From positions 62,001 to 126,000 of the forward strand of contig JANRJM010000018.1 in the NCBI GenBank assembly GCA_033763975.1: a stretch of DNA of 64,000 bases, read 5' to 3'. This document shows positions 31,486 through 40,170 of this stretch, piece by piece (within the stretch, counting starts at the first letter, position 1; every line of letters starts with the position of its first letter). This stretch comes from Planctomycetota bacterium. Lineage in GTDB: Bacteria; Planctomycetota; Phycisphaerae; Phycisphaerales; UBA1924. The translations under genes and the position numbers were made by a program. The notes beneath the pieces were generated by a model. That model was not told where the DNA came from. It did not search any database and saw only the letters and a list, made by a program, of their open reading frames with translations.

Positions 31486-32490
31486 TTAGAACCCCGCGCC
31501 GCCGTAGTCGGTCGCGTTGAGCTCCCCGCCCGCGAGGACGTAGAGCCCCACGAGCCAGTCGCCCACGACGTAGGGCTTGACGCCGAAGACCCCGTGCACC
31601 GACCCGGCGGTGGCGAAGAGCGTGTTGCCCTCGACCGCGCGGGTGAGCTCCACCTCGATCGCGTCGTAGGGCGTGGGCGGGACGCCGATGCAGCACCCGT
31701 CCCACTGGTTGAGCATGACGAGCAGTTCGCGGGGCTGCTTCACCATCATGGGGAACGCGACGTACCCGGTGATGCGCACGTGCTTCTCGTGCAGCATGGC
31801 GACGCGCCCCGGGATGCTGCGCTTGCCGGCGCGAGGATCGAACGCCGTCGCGACCGACGTGAGCATCTCCCACGTCACGACGTACGGGTCGGCCTGCGTT
31901 CCCGACCCCTTCACGACGTACTTGCCGTCGACGACCAGCGTGTCGCCGCGGGCCTCGATCACATCGGGAGAGACGTTGAACGCGCCGATCTTCTCGGGCA
32001 GGGCCGGGAGCGTGGCCGGGGCGCCCTGGGGAAGTTCGTCGCTGCGGGCGTCCGCGTCCGGCGCGGGCGTGACCGTCACCGACACGCCCGGCAGCCGCTC
32101 GCGGAGCGCGCGCTCCTGCGCGTCGGCGATCGATCCGCCGGGGGCCTTCTCATCGCGGGGCGCGGCGGTCTCGATGCTGCTGTCGGCGTTGCTGGCCGCA
32201 CCGGAGGGCGGCGGCGTCGCGTCGGGCGCTGCAGGCGTCGCCCCCGTCGCGCCGGGTGCGGCCCCCGCGTGTGGCGCGGAGGCGTCGGGTGTGGCGCCCG
32301 CCTGGGACGGCTGCGCGTTCGCGGGCGTCGAAGGCGTACCGGTCGCGGGGCCGGTGTCGGCGGCGATGGGGCCGTCGTCGCGTGCGGGCGCCGGCGTCGG
32401 CTGGGACGCCGACCCCCGCAGCAGCGGGAAGGCGAGCGCCCCGCCGGCGAGGATCACGACGAGGGCGAGGATGAGCCAGAAGATCTTCAT
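31486..32490 (-). CDS. DUF3299-domain exported protein
   Basis: A 334-residue membrane-anchored protein: one N-terminal helix (3-21), a low-complexity Ala/Pro/Thr linker to about residue 165, and a C-terminal domain with the DUF3299 features GRVAMLHEKHVRITGYVAFPMM and LNQWDGCCIGVPPTPYDAIEV, quoted as short conserved segments. DUF3299 proteins are commonly encoded beside FtsX-type ABC transporters, as here, and are thought to work in the periplasm. The CC pair could bind metal. It is the last gene of the seven-gene leftward block. Confidence 0.82.
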   Translation of the reverse strand: MKIFWLILALVVILAGGALAFPLLRGSASQPTPAPARDDGPIAADTGPATGTPSTPANAQPSQAGATPDASAPHAGAAPGATGATPAAPDATPPPSGAASNADSSIETAAPRDEKAPGGSIADAQERALRERLPGVSVTVTPAPDADARSDELPQGAPATLPALPEKIGAFNVSPDVIEARGDTLVVDGKYVVKGSGTQADPYVVTWEMLTSVATAFDPRAGKRSIPGRVAMLHEKHVRITGYVAFPMMVKQPRELLVMLNQWDGCCIGVPPTPYDAIEVELTRAVEGNTLFATAGSVHGVFGVKPYVVGDWLVGLYVLAGGELNATDYGGAGF

Positions 32491-32531
32491 GCGAACGACT
32501 CCCGAGCCCCCAACCGTTGCCACCCCGCCGC

Positions 32532-33854
32532 CTACGCCGCCGGCCGGAGATTCTTCGCGACCCCCGTGCGGTACGCCACCACCGCGGGAACGAGCCCGGC
32601 GAGGCACGCGAGCCCGAGGGTCATGAGCAGGATGGTCGCGGGGACGTTGAGCGGCAGCGCCGGCTCGATGACCAGCCCCAGTCGCGCCCGCATGACCCCC
32701 GCCGTCAGGTGCGAGCCCGCGTACCCCAGCGCCAGCCCGAGCAGCGCGCCGCACAGCCCGATGATCGCCGATTCGGTCATGACGAGCGAGAAGATGCGCC
32801 CCGCGCTGGCGCCCAGCACCCGCAGGATCGCGATCTGCCGCCGGCGCTGCTCCATCGAGTTGTAGAGCGCGAGCAGGATGCCCACGCTGCTCACGATCAT
32901 CACCGCGGCGGCCATCGCCACCAGGATCTGGTCGATGTTCCCGACGATCGCCATGAGACGCCGGATTTCCTGCAAGGGCCCCGCGACCGTGAGGGGCGAC
33001 GCGACGAACGCGGGATCGCGCCGGATGGTCTCCATCACGACCGGCACCGACGCGGACACGTCGGACCCGGGCCGCGTGAGCACGCGGAGGTAGATGTTCG
33101 TGATGAGCCGGTCGGCGTCGGTGAGGTCCTCTTCGCCGATGGGCATGCCCGCATGGTCGTGCCCCTCGTGGTCGTGGTCGTCGTGCCCGCCCGCGCGCTC
33201 GAGCCGGTCGAACGCGTGGATGAGCCACGAACTCTGGAGGTTCGTGAAGAGCGCGCGGTCGTGGATCGTGCCGGTGGGCTCGAGCACGCCCACGACGGCG
33301 TACGCGAACTCGTCGTGCACGTGCCCCCCGGCGCGGCTGCCCCCCGTGCCGTGCGTGAGCACCACCGAGTCGCCCAGGCGCAGGCCCGTCGCCCGGGCGG
33401 CGCTGGCGCCCACGACCACCTCGAAGTCCTTGGCGAAAGCGCGACCGTCGGCGAACCGCCACGCGGCGCCCTGCGCCGGCTGGAACTTCGCGAAGAACTC
33501 GGGCGTCGTCGCGAGCACCGGGTACGCCCCGCGGTAGCTGTCGCCCAGTTGCACGGGGATCGCCCACTCGACGGGAGGGAGCGAGGCGATCTTCTCGTAC
33601 TCCGCCATCCGCAGCGGGCGCGGCGGGGAACTCGCGTAGAACAGCCCGTTGAGCACGCTCGCCAGCGGGCTCGCGTCGCGGCTCACCAGCAGGTGCACGT
33701 TGCCCGTGCCCCGCTCGAACGACGAGCGTCCCGCGTCGCGCAGCGTGAGCAGCACGACCATCAGCGCCACGCCCAGCGCCACGATGAGCACCGTCGTGCA
33801 CGTCGAGAACAGGCGCACGCGCAGGCTGCGCGCCACGATCGTCCAGTCGGTCAT
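32532..33854 (-). CDS. FtsX/MacB-type ABC permease with His-rich loop
   Basis: A 440-residue permease with one N-terminal membrane segment (about 20-37), a large periplasmic domain, and three C-terminal segments (about 318-345, 368-395, 405-430), the FtsX layout. The periplasmic part carries GHDDHDHEGHDHAG (223-236), a strong candidate metal-binding loop, plus HVHDE at 178-182. It should pair with the ATPase encoded just upstream, whose stop overlaps this ATG (ATGA). The His loop suggests that the substrate or signal is a divalent metal, probably zinc. Confidence 0.85.
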   Translation of the reverse strand: MTDWTIVARSLRVRLFSTCTTVLIVALGVALMVVLLTLRDAGRSSFERGTGNVHLLVSRDASPLASVLNGLFYASSPPRPLRMAEYEKIASLPPVEWAIPVQLGDSYRGAYPVLATTPEFFAKFQPAQGAAWRFADGRAFAKDFEVVVGASAARATGLRLGDSVVLTHGTGGSRAGGHVHDEFAYAVVGVLEPTGTIHDRALFTNLQSSWLIHAFDRLERAGGHDDHDHEGHDHAGMPIGEEDLTDADRLITNIYLRVLTRPGSDVSASVPVVMETIRRDPAFVASPLTVAGPLQEIRRLMAIVGNIDQILVAMAAAVMIVSSVGILLALYNSMEQRRRQIAILRVLGASAGRIFSLVMTESAIIGLCGALLGLALGYAGSHLTAGVMRARLGLVIEPALPLNVPATILLMTLGLACLAGLVPAVVAYRTGVAKNLRPAA

Positions 33855-34582
33855 GCCCCGCCCCCCGCTCGCGCACGCCCGGACGCCGAGGGGCTGTCGC
33901 CCGTCGCACGACCGATGTCCTCCAGCCGCTCGTGACGCGCGAACCGCGCGGGCATCGCCGGGTCGTGGCTGACGCACAGCACCGCTGCCCCGCGTTCGCG
34001 GCAGGCGTTCAGGATCAGTTCCATCGCCGTCGCGGAGTTCTCGGGGTCGAGGCTCGCGGTCGGCTCGTCGGCCAGCACCAGCGCCGGCCCGCACGCGAGC
34101 GCCCGCGCCACCGCGACGCGCTGCTGCTGCCCCACGCTCAGTCGCTCGACGCGCCGGTCCAGGGCCGCGATGCCCAGCGAGCCGAGCAGCGCGCCCGCGC
34201 GGGCGCCGTGGTCCGCCGGGGGCACGTCGGAGAACATGAGCGCCGCCTCCACGTTCTCTCGCGCGCTGAAGCCCTGCAGCAGGTTGAACGTCTGGAAGAT
34301 CATGCCGATGCGCGAGCCCCGGAAGCGGTCCCGGGCGGCCCCGCGCAGCTCGTGCACCGCCCGCCCATCGACCAGCACGCGCCCGCGCCGGGGTTCGAGC
34401 AGCCCGGCGATGAGCGAGAGCAGCGTGCTCTTGCCGCCCCCCGAGCGCGCGGTGATGAGCACCTGCTCGCCCGGCGCGAGCGTGAACGCGGGGATGTGCA
34501 GGCGGAACGGGGCGTCGACGTCCCCGCGCGGGTACTCGAACTCAAGGTCGACGAGCTGGAGCGCGGCCGGTTGGTTCGTCAT
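33851..34582 (-). CDS. ABC transporter ATP-binding protein (LolD/MacB class)
   Basis: A 243-residue ATPase with Walker A ITARSGGGKSTLL, Q-loop MIFQTFNLLQGFSA, signature LSVGQQQRVA, Walker B ALVLADEPTASLD and switch His in CVSHD. The FQTFNLL form is typical of the LolD/MacB/FtsE class that pairs with FtsX-type permeases. The signature begins LSVGQ rather than the common LSGGQ. It is translationally coupled to the permease. A TATTCT element about 50 bases upstream might give an internal start. Confidence 0.92.
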   Translation of the reverse strand: MTNQPAALQLVDLEFEYPRGDVDAPFRLHIPAFTLAPGEQVLITARSGGGKSTLLSLIAGLLEPRRGRVLVDGRAVHELRGAARDRFRGSRIGMIFQTFNLLQGFSARENVEAALMFSDVPPADHGARAGALLGSLGIAALDRRVERLSVGQQQRVAVARALACGPALVLADEPTASLDPENSATAMELILNACRERGAAVLCVSHDPAMPARFARHERLEDIGRATGDSPSASGRARAGGGA

Positions 34583-34709
34583 GCGGTGCTCTGCGCCAAG
34601 TCGCGGACGCCCGTGCGCCGCGAGAAACCGAGAATAGCCCCGCGCGGATGTTCGCCACGCGGGGCCAGGGGACGGGCGACCGCCTGCTCAAGCGGATCGC
34701 CCATATGTC

Positions 34710-35363
34710 CTACCGCCGGCGACGCGCCAGCCCGAACCCGAGTGCGAGCAGCGGAATCGCCGCGCCCGGGGCCGGGATGTTCGCGTTCGCCCAGTCCGCC
34801 GCCGCGTCGAGCGTGGGCTCGTCGACGTTCTGGCCGAAGAGGATCCACGCCTCGTCAGACTCCGTCGCGTTGTTCGCGAAGAACGAGAGCGAGACGAGGT
34901 AGACCCCGTCGGCCGCGGGCGCGTTGAGGATCCAGAACGGGTGCTCGTGGAACTCGCCGTTGGTGTCGACGGGGAGCTGGAACCCCGGGGTGTACACGTC
35001 GGTCGCGGGGGTCAGGGCGCTCAGCGACCCGTACTCGGCCGTGAACGACCCGTCGAGCGTCGAGAAGTCAGTCCCGTTCCAGCGGCGCACGGCCCGGGTG
35101 AAGTTGAACTGCACCCACCCGTTGGGATCGAACGCGCCCACGAGCGACTGGAACCCCGGCTCGCCCCCGACGTTCGGCACGTCCGCGCCCAGTTCCGCCG
35201 TGAACACGCGCTGCCCGCGGATGATCTCCGAGCCGTCCTCGCTGATGAGCCCGATCTCGACGCGCCCGTTCACGATCTCGAGGAACACGTCGCCTTCTTC
35301 GTGCGCCAGCGCCACGCCGCTCATCGCCAGCACGCACACCATCGCCATCACATTCGTCCGCAT
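34710..35363 (-). CDS. PEP-CTERM-tailed HxH exported protein
   Basis: A 217-residue protein: signal peptide ending near ALA (about residue 18), so that the mature protein begins HEEGDVFLEI, a beta-rich domain, an HEHPFWIL motif, and the sorting tail IPAPGAAIPLLALGFGLARRRR. The N-terminal His and HEH are potential zinc ligands. It is paralogous to the dockerin protein encoded just upstream, sharing GD(I/V).L, the RVF, PGF and W.G.DF positions, and the H.H...L.AP segment. The layout recalls Zur-regulated PEP-CTERM proteins known from cyanobacteria (recalled, not verified). GGAG lies 8 bases before the ATG. Confidence 0.78.
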   Translation of the reverse strand: MRTNVMAMVCVLAMSGVALAHEEGDVFLEIVNGRVEIGLISEDGSEIIRGQRVFTAELGADVPNVGGEPGFQSLVGAFDPNGWVQFNFTRAVRRWNGTDFSTLDGSFTAEYGSLSALTPATDVYTPGFQLPVDTNGEFHEHPFWILNAPAADGVYLVSLSFFANNATESDEAWILFGQNVDEPTLDAAADWANANIPAPGAAIPLLALGFGLARRRR

Positions 35364-35461
35364 GATCTCTGCTCCTTCGGTCGAGTCGCCGGCCGATGGC
35401 CGGAGACGGTTCATGTCCACGTTCTCACGCCGCTCGCGCACGCACGCGGGCGGCACATTCC

Positions 35462-36244
35462 TCACGGGCACGCCGCGCCGGCAACGACCTGCGCGAGCGT
35501 GCTGATGTCATCCTGATCCACGTTGCCGTCACGGTTGAAGTCCGGATCGGCGTTCGAACAGGTCGGGTCGCCCCCGACCACCTGCGCCAGGCACGCCACG
35601 TCGTCCTGATCGACGTTGCCGTCCTGGTTCACATCGGGATCGCACGGCGGGGGCGGGTTCATGAACGTGTCGCGCACCCACTGCACGCCGGCGGCGAGGT
35701 CGCCCGTCGGCGCCTCGTGCGAGAACACGAGCCAGAAGGGCTCGGAGTCCTCGATCGTGCCCGCCGTGCTGAAGAGTTCGAGCGTGAGCAGGTACGTCCC
35801 GGGCGTGGCGGGCGCCAGGAGCGTGTACTCCAGGTGCCGGTGCCACGTGCCGTTGCTCCCGACGGAGAGCGTGAACCCCTCGACGACGCCGGGCGAGGCG
35901 GGCGTCGTCGCGGAGAGGGTGCTGAAGGCGACTTCCATGAGCGGGAGGGAGACCTCGTCGAAGTCCTGCCCGTCCCAGACGCGCAGCGCGTCGAGCACGC
36001 GGAAGCCGATGCGCGAGTTCAGGGGGAATGTGCCCGTCGCGCAGTCGAAGCCGGGGTCTCGCGCGTAGCCCGGATCGATGGTGCCCATGACCGACGCGAA
36101 CACGCGGTCGGGGCCGGTCGGCGCGTGCGTGGTGATCCGCGCGCCCTCGACGCGCAGCTCGATGTCTCCCTGGTGGACCTGCGCGAGGCAGGTGCCGGCG
36201 CAGGCCGCCGTGGCGAGCGCCGCAACGCGCATGGAACGATGCAT
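35462..36244 (-). CDS. dockerin-tailed HxH exported protein
   Basis: A 260-residue paralogue of the preceding protein: signal peptide ending near CLA, mature start QVHQGDIELRV, the same core (RVFASVMG, DPGFD, ALRVWDGQDF), and HRHLEYTLLAPATPGTY. In place of a PEP-CTERM tail it ends in two dockerin-type repeats, DVNQDGNVDQDDVACLAQV and DFNRDGNVDQDDISTLAQV, which should bind calcium like EF hands. Dockerins usually dock to cohesins; planctomycete versions may have another partner. An alternative start is the Met four codons later. Confidence 0.8.
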   Translation of the reverse strand: MHRSMRVAALATAACAGTCLAQVHQGDIELRVEGARITTHAPTGPDRVFASVMGTIDPGYARDPGFDCATGTFPLNSRIGFRVLDALRVWDGQDFDEVSLPLMEVAFSTLSATTPASPGVVEGFTLSVGSNGTWHRHLEYTLLAPATPGTYLLTLELFSTAGTIEDSEPFWLVFSHEAPTGDLAAGVQWVRDTFMNPPPPCDPDVNQDGNVDQDDVACLAQVVGGDPTCSNADPDFNRDGNVDQDDISTLAQVVAGAACP

Positions 36245-36279
36245 GGTGATGTCTCCGATTGTTCGAGAGCCCGCGGGCG

Positions 36280-37074
36280 CTAGGGCGCGCCGTCGGGGTA
36301 GAACGAGTTCTGAGTCTGGCCCGCGTAGAGGCGGTCGAACGCCGCCGCCGACGCGTGCCCGTCCAGGAACGAGTAGGTCGACACCGCCGAGGGTGTCCGC
36401 GCCCGCCCGCCCCACTTCGCGATGTGCGCCTCGGCCCCCGCGCGCGCCGGGGCCTGCACGGCGGTGCCCCAGTTCTCCACGTGCGGGTGGTCCGACACCG
36501 CGAACTCCGGTGCGCCCGTCGTCGGGTGCCCGGCCTCGGTCATGAGCATGAACTGCACCGTCCCCGACGGACGCTCGATCTTCGCCAGCCGATCGAACGG
36601 CTCGCGATCGGACGTCCCCGGGTTGTACGTGCGGCTCAGCCAGTTATTCATCCCATAGCTGGTCTTCCGCCACACCCCGCTCGACTGCTCCTGCTGCCCG
36701 CCCTCGCGCGAAAGCCAGAAGCGGCTCGCATCCCCCGGGCTGCGCAGCAGCTCGGGCGTGTAGTAGTCGTCCCCGGTCGACGACGGGTCGTACGCCCGGG
36801 GCAGACTCCCGACGTACTCGCTCAGCGTGTAGATGAACGACAGGCGCGGGTCGCCCGAGCCGCCGTGCGGCAGGCCGACGTCGGCGAACAGGCCCTTGTA
36901 GTCGTCGCAGTAGACGAGCTGCCCCGCCTGCAGGCTGCGCAGGTTGGCGAGGCATTTGACCTCGCGCCCGGCGAGCCGGGCCTTGCCCAGCGCCGGCAGC
37001 AGGATCCCGATGAGCAACGCGATGATCGCGATGACCACCAGCAGCTCGATGAGCGTGAACGCGCGGGTTCGCAT
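36280..37074 (-). CDS. type II secretion prepilin-like protein (DUF1559/H-X9-DG group)
   Basis: A 264-residue pseudopilin. The N-terminus [20 protein letters not shown] is a typical prepilin leader and helix; the cleavage site would be after the Ala before FTLIE (normally Gly). The C-terminal part has [15 protein letters not shown], matching the end signature of the large planctomycete prepilin family. Its place inside the metal-linked block is notable: pseudopilins of this group might assist export or display of the neighbouring proteins. The ATG at 37074 gives the usual short leader. Confidence 0.87.
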   Translation of the reverse strand: MRTRAFTLIELLVVIAIIALLIGILLPALGKARLAGREVKCLANLRSLQAGQLVYCDDYKGLFADVGLPHGGSGDPRLSFIYTLSEYVGSLPRAYDPSSTGDDYYTPELLRSPGDASRFWLSREGGQQEQSSGVWRKTSYGMNNWLSRTYNPGTSDREPFDRLAKIERPSGTVQFMLMTEAGHPTTGAPEFAVSDHPHVENWGTAVQAPARAGAEAHIAKWGGRARTPSAVSTYSFLDGHASAAAFDRLYAGQTQNSFYPDGAP

Positions 37075-37176
37075 GCGCGAACTCCAGCCGGCGACGGCGC
37101 CGGCAACGGTGCGAGGATTGAGCACGGGGTGCGAAACGGGTGGACGCGCGAGAACACGCGCGCAGCGAACGACCGG

Positions 37177-37599
37177 CTACGCCCGCGCCGGCGGCCCGCG
37201 CGGGGCGGCCACGAGCGAGCGGCGTTCCGGCGGCGCGTCGCGCCCCGTTCGCGTGCACACGTACTCGCCCGCGGCCTGCGGCGCCGGCGCCCGCGGGGCC
37301 GCGCCGGCGTCCACCGCCTTGGCGAGGTACAGGTCGTGACAGGTGCTGCACGTCGCCGGGCGATCGTGCCCGCCGTCGCGGTCCGTGGGTTCGTGCGGCG
37401 CGGGCTGCCCGTGATCCTGCGTGTGCCCGGGCGCGTGCTCGTGCGCGTGCCCGGCGCAGTCTTCGGCGTGCGTGTGCGGCGCGTGTGCGTGGGTTCCCAG
37501 ACGCGGATCGGCCTCGTGCGACCAGGCGTGCAGCGATCCGGCGAGCGGGCGCGCGATCATCGCGAGCACGATGAGCAGCATCACCGCCGCCACACGCAT
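37177..37599 (-). CDS. His-rich membrane-anchored protein with CSTCH motif
   Basis: A 140-residue protein with an N-terminal membrane segment (about 3-20) and then a His-rich stretch (HAHAPHTHAEDCAGHAHEH and following, residues 37-63). Next comes CSTCH at 84-88, which may be a metal or even heme c site. The layout resembles DUF2946-type proteins. The ATG at 37599 is preferred over in-frame starts at 37635 and 37653 because those fall within the predicted promoter and operator. It is the first gene of the seven-gene leftward block and probably a metal sensor or periplasmic metal buffer. Confidence 0.65.
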   Translation of the reverse strand: MRVAAVMLLIVLAMIARPLAGSLHAWSHEADPRLGTHAHAPHTHAEDCAGHAHEHAPGHTQDHGQPAPHEPTDRDGGHDRPATCSTCHDLYLAKAVDAGAAPRAPAPQAAGEYVCTRTGRDAPPERRSLVAAPRGPPARA

Positions 37600-37616
37600 C
37601 GGGCCGCCCGTCTCAA

Positions 37617-37636
37617 GATGAGAATGCCGTCTCATC
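37617..37636. promoter_or_regulatory. candidate repressor operator (perfect inverted repeat)
   Basis: GATGAGA and TCTCATC form a perfect 7-bp inverted repeat with a 6-base spacer. It covers the predicted -10 box of the metal-linked block. The half-site TGAGAAT resembles Fur/Zur-family sites (TGAnAAT...), but no consensus exists for this phylum that I can check against. Confidence 0.5.
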
Positions 37637-37649
37637 AGAAGAAAGTAAA
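37621..37649 (-). promoter_or_regulatory. predicted promoter of the metal-linked block
   Basis: On the minus strand TTTACT (37649-37644) and CATTCT (37626-37621) are 17 bases apart. The start would be near 37614, about 15 bases before the ATG at 37599. The operator-like repeat overlaps the -10 box and spacer. Confidence 0.4.
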
Positions 37650-37693
37650 CCACCCCGCCGCCCGCGCGTCAAGCGCTTCGGGACGGGAATGGA

Positions 37694-38395
37694 TCAATCG
37701 GCCCGATCAGCGCTCGCGACGGGCTTGGCGGCGGCGCCCGGCGGGGTGGGATCAACCCCGACCAGCCCCGCCCCGATGGCGATGCGCGCCAGTTCGACGC
37801 GGTTCGACACGCCCAGTTTGTCGCCCAGGGAGACGCGGTGCCACTCGACCGTCTTGACGCTGCGCTCAAGGCGGCGGGCGATCTCGGCCGACGACAGGCC
37901 CAGCCCGATGAGCTTCAGAATCTCCATCTCGCGCGCGGTCAGCACGCCCAGCGCGCCGGGGTCATCCACGTGGGCTCGCACGGTGCCCGGGGAGGGCAGA
38001 CGGCTCAGCGGATCGCTCGGGCCGGCCAGACGGCTCACCACCAGAACACTCGCGGGCGCGCCTGCCGATCCGGGGATCGGTCTGAACGTGCTTTGCTGCA
38101 GGCGTCCGGCGATCATCCCCTCGACAGTGACGGCTCGTCCCGCGGCCAAACTCTCCTGCGCGAGACTCATGCGGTCTCTAAAAACATCAGGCGGAACAAA
38201 CTCCGCGAGCGGGTGCCCGACGCACGCCGCGCCATCCCGCAGCCCGAACATCTCGACCGCGCGCTCGTTCGCGAACTCAATAACTCCTTTGGAGTCAAGG
38301 ATCAGCACCCCGGCGTCAGAGTCCGCGATGAGGGCTTCCCAGATCACCGTCGCGTCCACCGCCGTGGGCCGAGTTGTCATGAATGAACTCTTCAT
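37694..38395 (-). CDS. PAS-domain LuxR-type transcription regulator
   Basis: About 233 residues with an N-terminal PAS domain (ADSDAGVLILDSKGVIEFAN, then MFGLRDGAACVGHPLAEFVP) and a C-terminal LuxR/GerE helix-turn-helix (LTAREMEILKLIGLGLSSAE and VKTVEWHRVSLGDKLGVSN). There is no receiver domain, so it probably senses a ligand or redox state through PAS. The start is uncertain: the ATG at 38395 follows GGAG by 9 bases; 38455, 38410 and 38380 are in frame. It lies upstream of the metal-linked block in the same direction, 94 bases away. Confidence 0.85.
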   Translation of the reverse strand: MKSSFMTTRPTAVDATVIWEALIADSDAGVLILDSKGVIEFANERAVEMFGLRDGAACVGHPLAEFVPPDVFRDRMSLAQESLAAGRAVTVEGMIAGRLQQSTFRPIPGSAGAPASVLVVSRLAGPSDPLSRLPSPGTVRAHVDDPGALGVLTAREMEILKLIGLGLSSAEIARRLERSVKTVEWHRVSLGDKLGVSNRVELARIAIGAGLVGVDPTPPGAAAKPVASADRAD

Positions 38396-38560
38396 CAATG
38401 GGCTCTCCATCCCTTCATCAGAACGTTTCGAAACTGGAAGTGAAAGAGTATTCACTCACCAAGGATTATCCCAAATCGGATGTCCCAGTCAACTTGCCCT
38501 GATTTTCACGAGTGCTGCTAGCGCTTCGCTGTAGCCGGGCGGCTGGATTCGGGCCCACCT

Positions 38561-39322
38561 ATGGAAGACACTGGAAATTTCCGCCCCGCTGGATGGTCGC
38601 CCGGGGCCGAGGAAGCGGACCAACGGGTGTTTCTCGGCGGCCCGCGGGCTCGGTTGGCCGAGGCATTCCGCGTCGTGCGGATCTCGGGAGAGTTTCTCCG
38701 CGGGTTCCGCGCGCTGCACTTTGTGGGCCCGTGCGTGACCGTCTTCGGATCGGCCCGGTTCAAGCCCGATAACCCCTACTGCATGATGGCGAGCGAGGTT
38801 GGGGCGCGGATCGCCGCGATCGGCCTGACGACGCTCACGGGCGGCGGGCCGGGGATCATGGAGGCGGCCAACCGCGGCGCGCGCGAGGCCGGGGGCCGGT
38901 CGCTGGGGTGCAACATCGAACTGCCGGAAGAGCAGGCGCCCAACCCGTACGTGGATCGGTTCATCACGTTCCGGTACTTCTTTGTCCGGAAAGTGATGCT
39001 GGTGAAGTACAGCGTGGCGTTCGTCGTGCTGCCGGGCGGATTCGGAACGCTGGACGAGCTGTTCGAGGCCGCGACGCTCGTGCAGACGAACAAGATCCTG
39101 TCGTTCCCCATCGTGCTGATGGGGCGGGACTACTGGGCCCCGCTGGTGGAGTTCATGAACACGCGGATGATCGAGGCGGGCACCATCAGCGCGCGGGATC
39201 TGGACCTGGTGCACGTGACGGACGACCCGGCGGAAGCGATCTCGTTTGTGCGGCACGGGATGGACCTGGACGTGGTGCGCCGGGCAAAGCTCGCCAAGCG
39301 GCGCTGGTGGTTGGGCGAGTAG
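38561..39322 (+). CDS. LOG-family nucleoside monophosphate phosphoribohydrolase
   Basis: A 253-residue member of the LOG (lysine decarboxylase-like) family. It shows VFGSARFKPDNPY, the GGGPGIMEAANRGA segment and the signature LPGGFGTLDELFEA. Characterised relatives cleave nucleoside 5'-monophosphates, including cytokinin precursors, to base and ribose 5-phosphate. The first 50 residues and the basic C-terminal RRAKLAKRRWWLGE extend beyond the core. The physiological substrate in bacteria is usually unknown. Confidence 0.87.
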   Translation: MEDTGNFRPAGWSPGAEEADQRVFLGGPRARLAEAFRVVRISGEFLRGFRALHFVGPCVTVFGSARFKPDNPYCMMASEVGARIAAIGLTTLTGGGPGIMEAANRGAREAGGRSLGCNIELPEEQAPNPYVDRFITFRYFFVRKVMLVKYSVAFVVLPGGFGTLDELFEAATLVQTNKILSFPIVLMGRDYWAPLVEFMNTRMIEAGTISARDLDLVHVTDDPAEAISFVRHGMDLDVVRRAKLAKRRWWLGE

Positions 39323-39324
39323 CG

Positions 39325-40170
39325 CTACTCGGGCGGGCGCGCTGGGCCGGGCGCTTCGGGATCGAAGGGCGCGGGTTCGGGGGGCTCGCCGCCGCGCGGG
39401 GTGGGCGTGGCGGGGATGGCCTGCGGCAGCACGCGGGGCCTGTCGAGCGGGGTGACCTCGTACAGGACAAGGTTGTTGACCTCGCGCCGGAAGAGGCGCA
39501 GGCCCGAGTCGGGATCGACCGACAGTCGCCGGTCGCGCTCGGCCCGGTCCATCAGCACCAGCACGTTCTGCCCCTCGACGCGGGTGAAGAGCGAGAGCGT
39601 CTGCTGCGAGATCGGGGTGCCCTTGCCGAACTCGTCGGCGTACGACCAGCCGATCACCTCGACGCCGGGCGTCGCCTGCGGCACGACCACGGCCGACCCG
39701 AGGTAGAACGCGACGGCGTCGGCGAACTCCTGGTCGTTCTCGCACTTCCAGGCGGGCTTGAACCCGGCGGCCTGGTACTGGGCGTAGAGCGCATCGGGCT
39801 CGCGGAACGTGAGCCCGGAGGGCTGGTAGAGGAACAGCGCGATCGAGGCGATGACGATGGCCGCGGCCAGGCCGGAGAGCCAGCCGAGGCGCCGGGTGAG
39901 GCGGAAGGGCCCCGGGCCCGCCTCCGTCGCAGGGGCGGGGGTCGGGGCAGGGACAGGGGCGGTCGGATTGGCGGCGGCCGATTCGGGGTAGGCGTAGAGG
40001 CGGGAGATCGCCGCGTCGAGGGCGCGCTGCTGCGCGAGAGCGTCGCGGAGCACGGGCTCGGACTGCACCCGGCGTTCGAACGCGTCGCGCTCGGGCGGGG
40101 CGAGCAGCCCGTCGACGAACTGGTCGAGGAGCAGCTGGTCGGCGGGGGAGATGGGCGGGAGGCCGGTCAT
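39325..40170 (-). CDS. membrane-bound anti-sigma factor-like protein
   Basis: A 281-residue protein with a cytoplasmic N-terminal domain (DQLLLDQFVDGLLAPPERDAF, shown as the characteristic zinc-finger-less anti-sigma start), a Pro/Ala linker, one membrane helix (about 95-114) and a periplasmic domain with a Pro-rich end. The typical HxxxCxxC of ZAS anti-sigma factors is absent. The ATG overlaps the stop of the upstream ECF sigma gene (ATGA), which is the best evidence of a sigma/anti-sigma pair. Confidence 0.8.
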   Translation of the reverse strand: MTGLPPISPADQLLLDQFVDGLLAPPERDAFERRVQSEPVLRDALAQQRALDAAISRLYAYPESAAANPTAPVPAPTPAPATEAGPGPFRLTRRLGWLSGLAAAIVIASIALFLYQPSGLTFREPDALYAQYQAAGFKPAWKCENDQEFADAVAFYLGSAVVVPQATPGVEVIGWSYADEFGKGTPISQQTLSLFTRVEGQNVLVLMDRAERDRRLSVDPDSGLRLFRREVNNLVLYEVTPLDRPRVLPQAIPATPTPRGGEPPEPAPFDPEAPGPARPPE

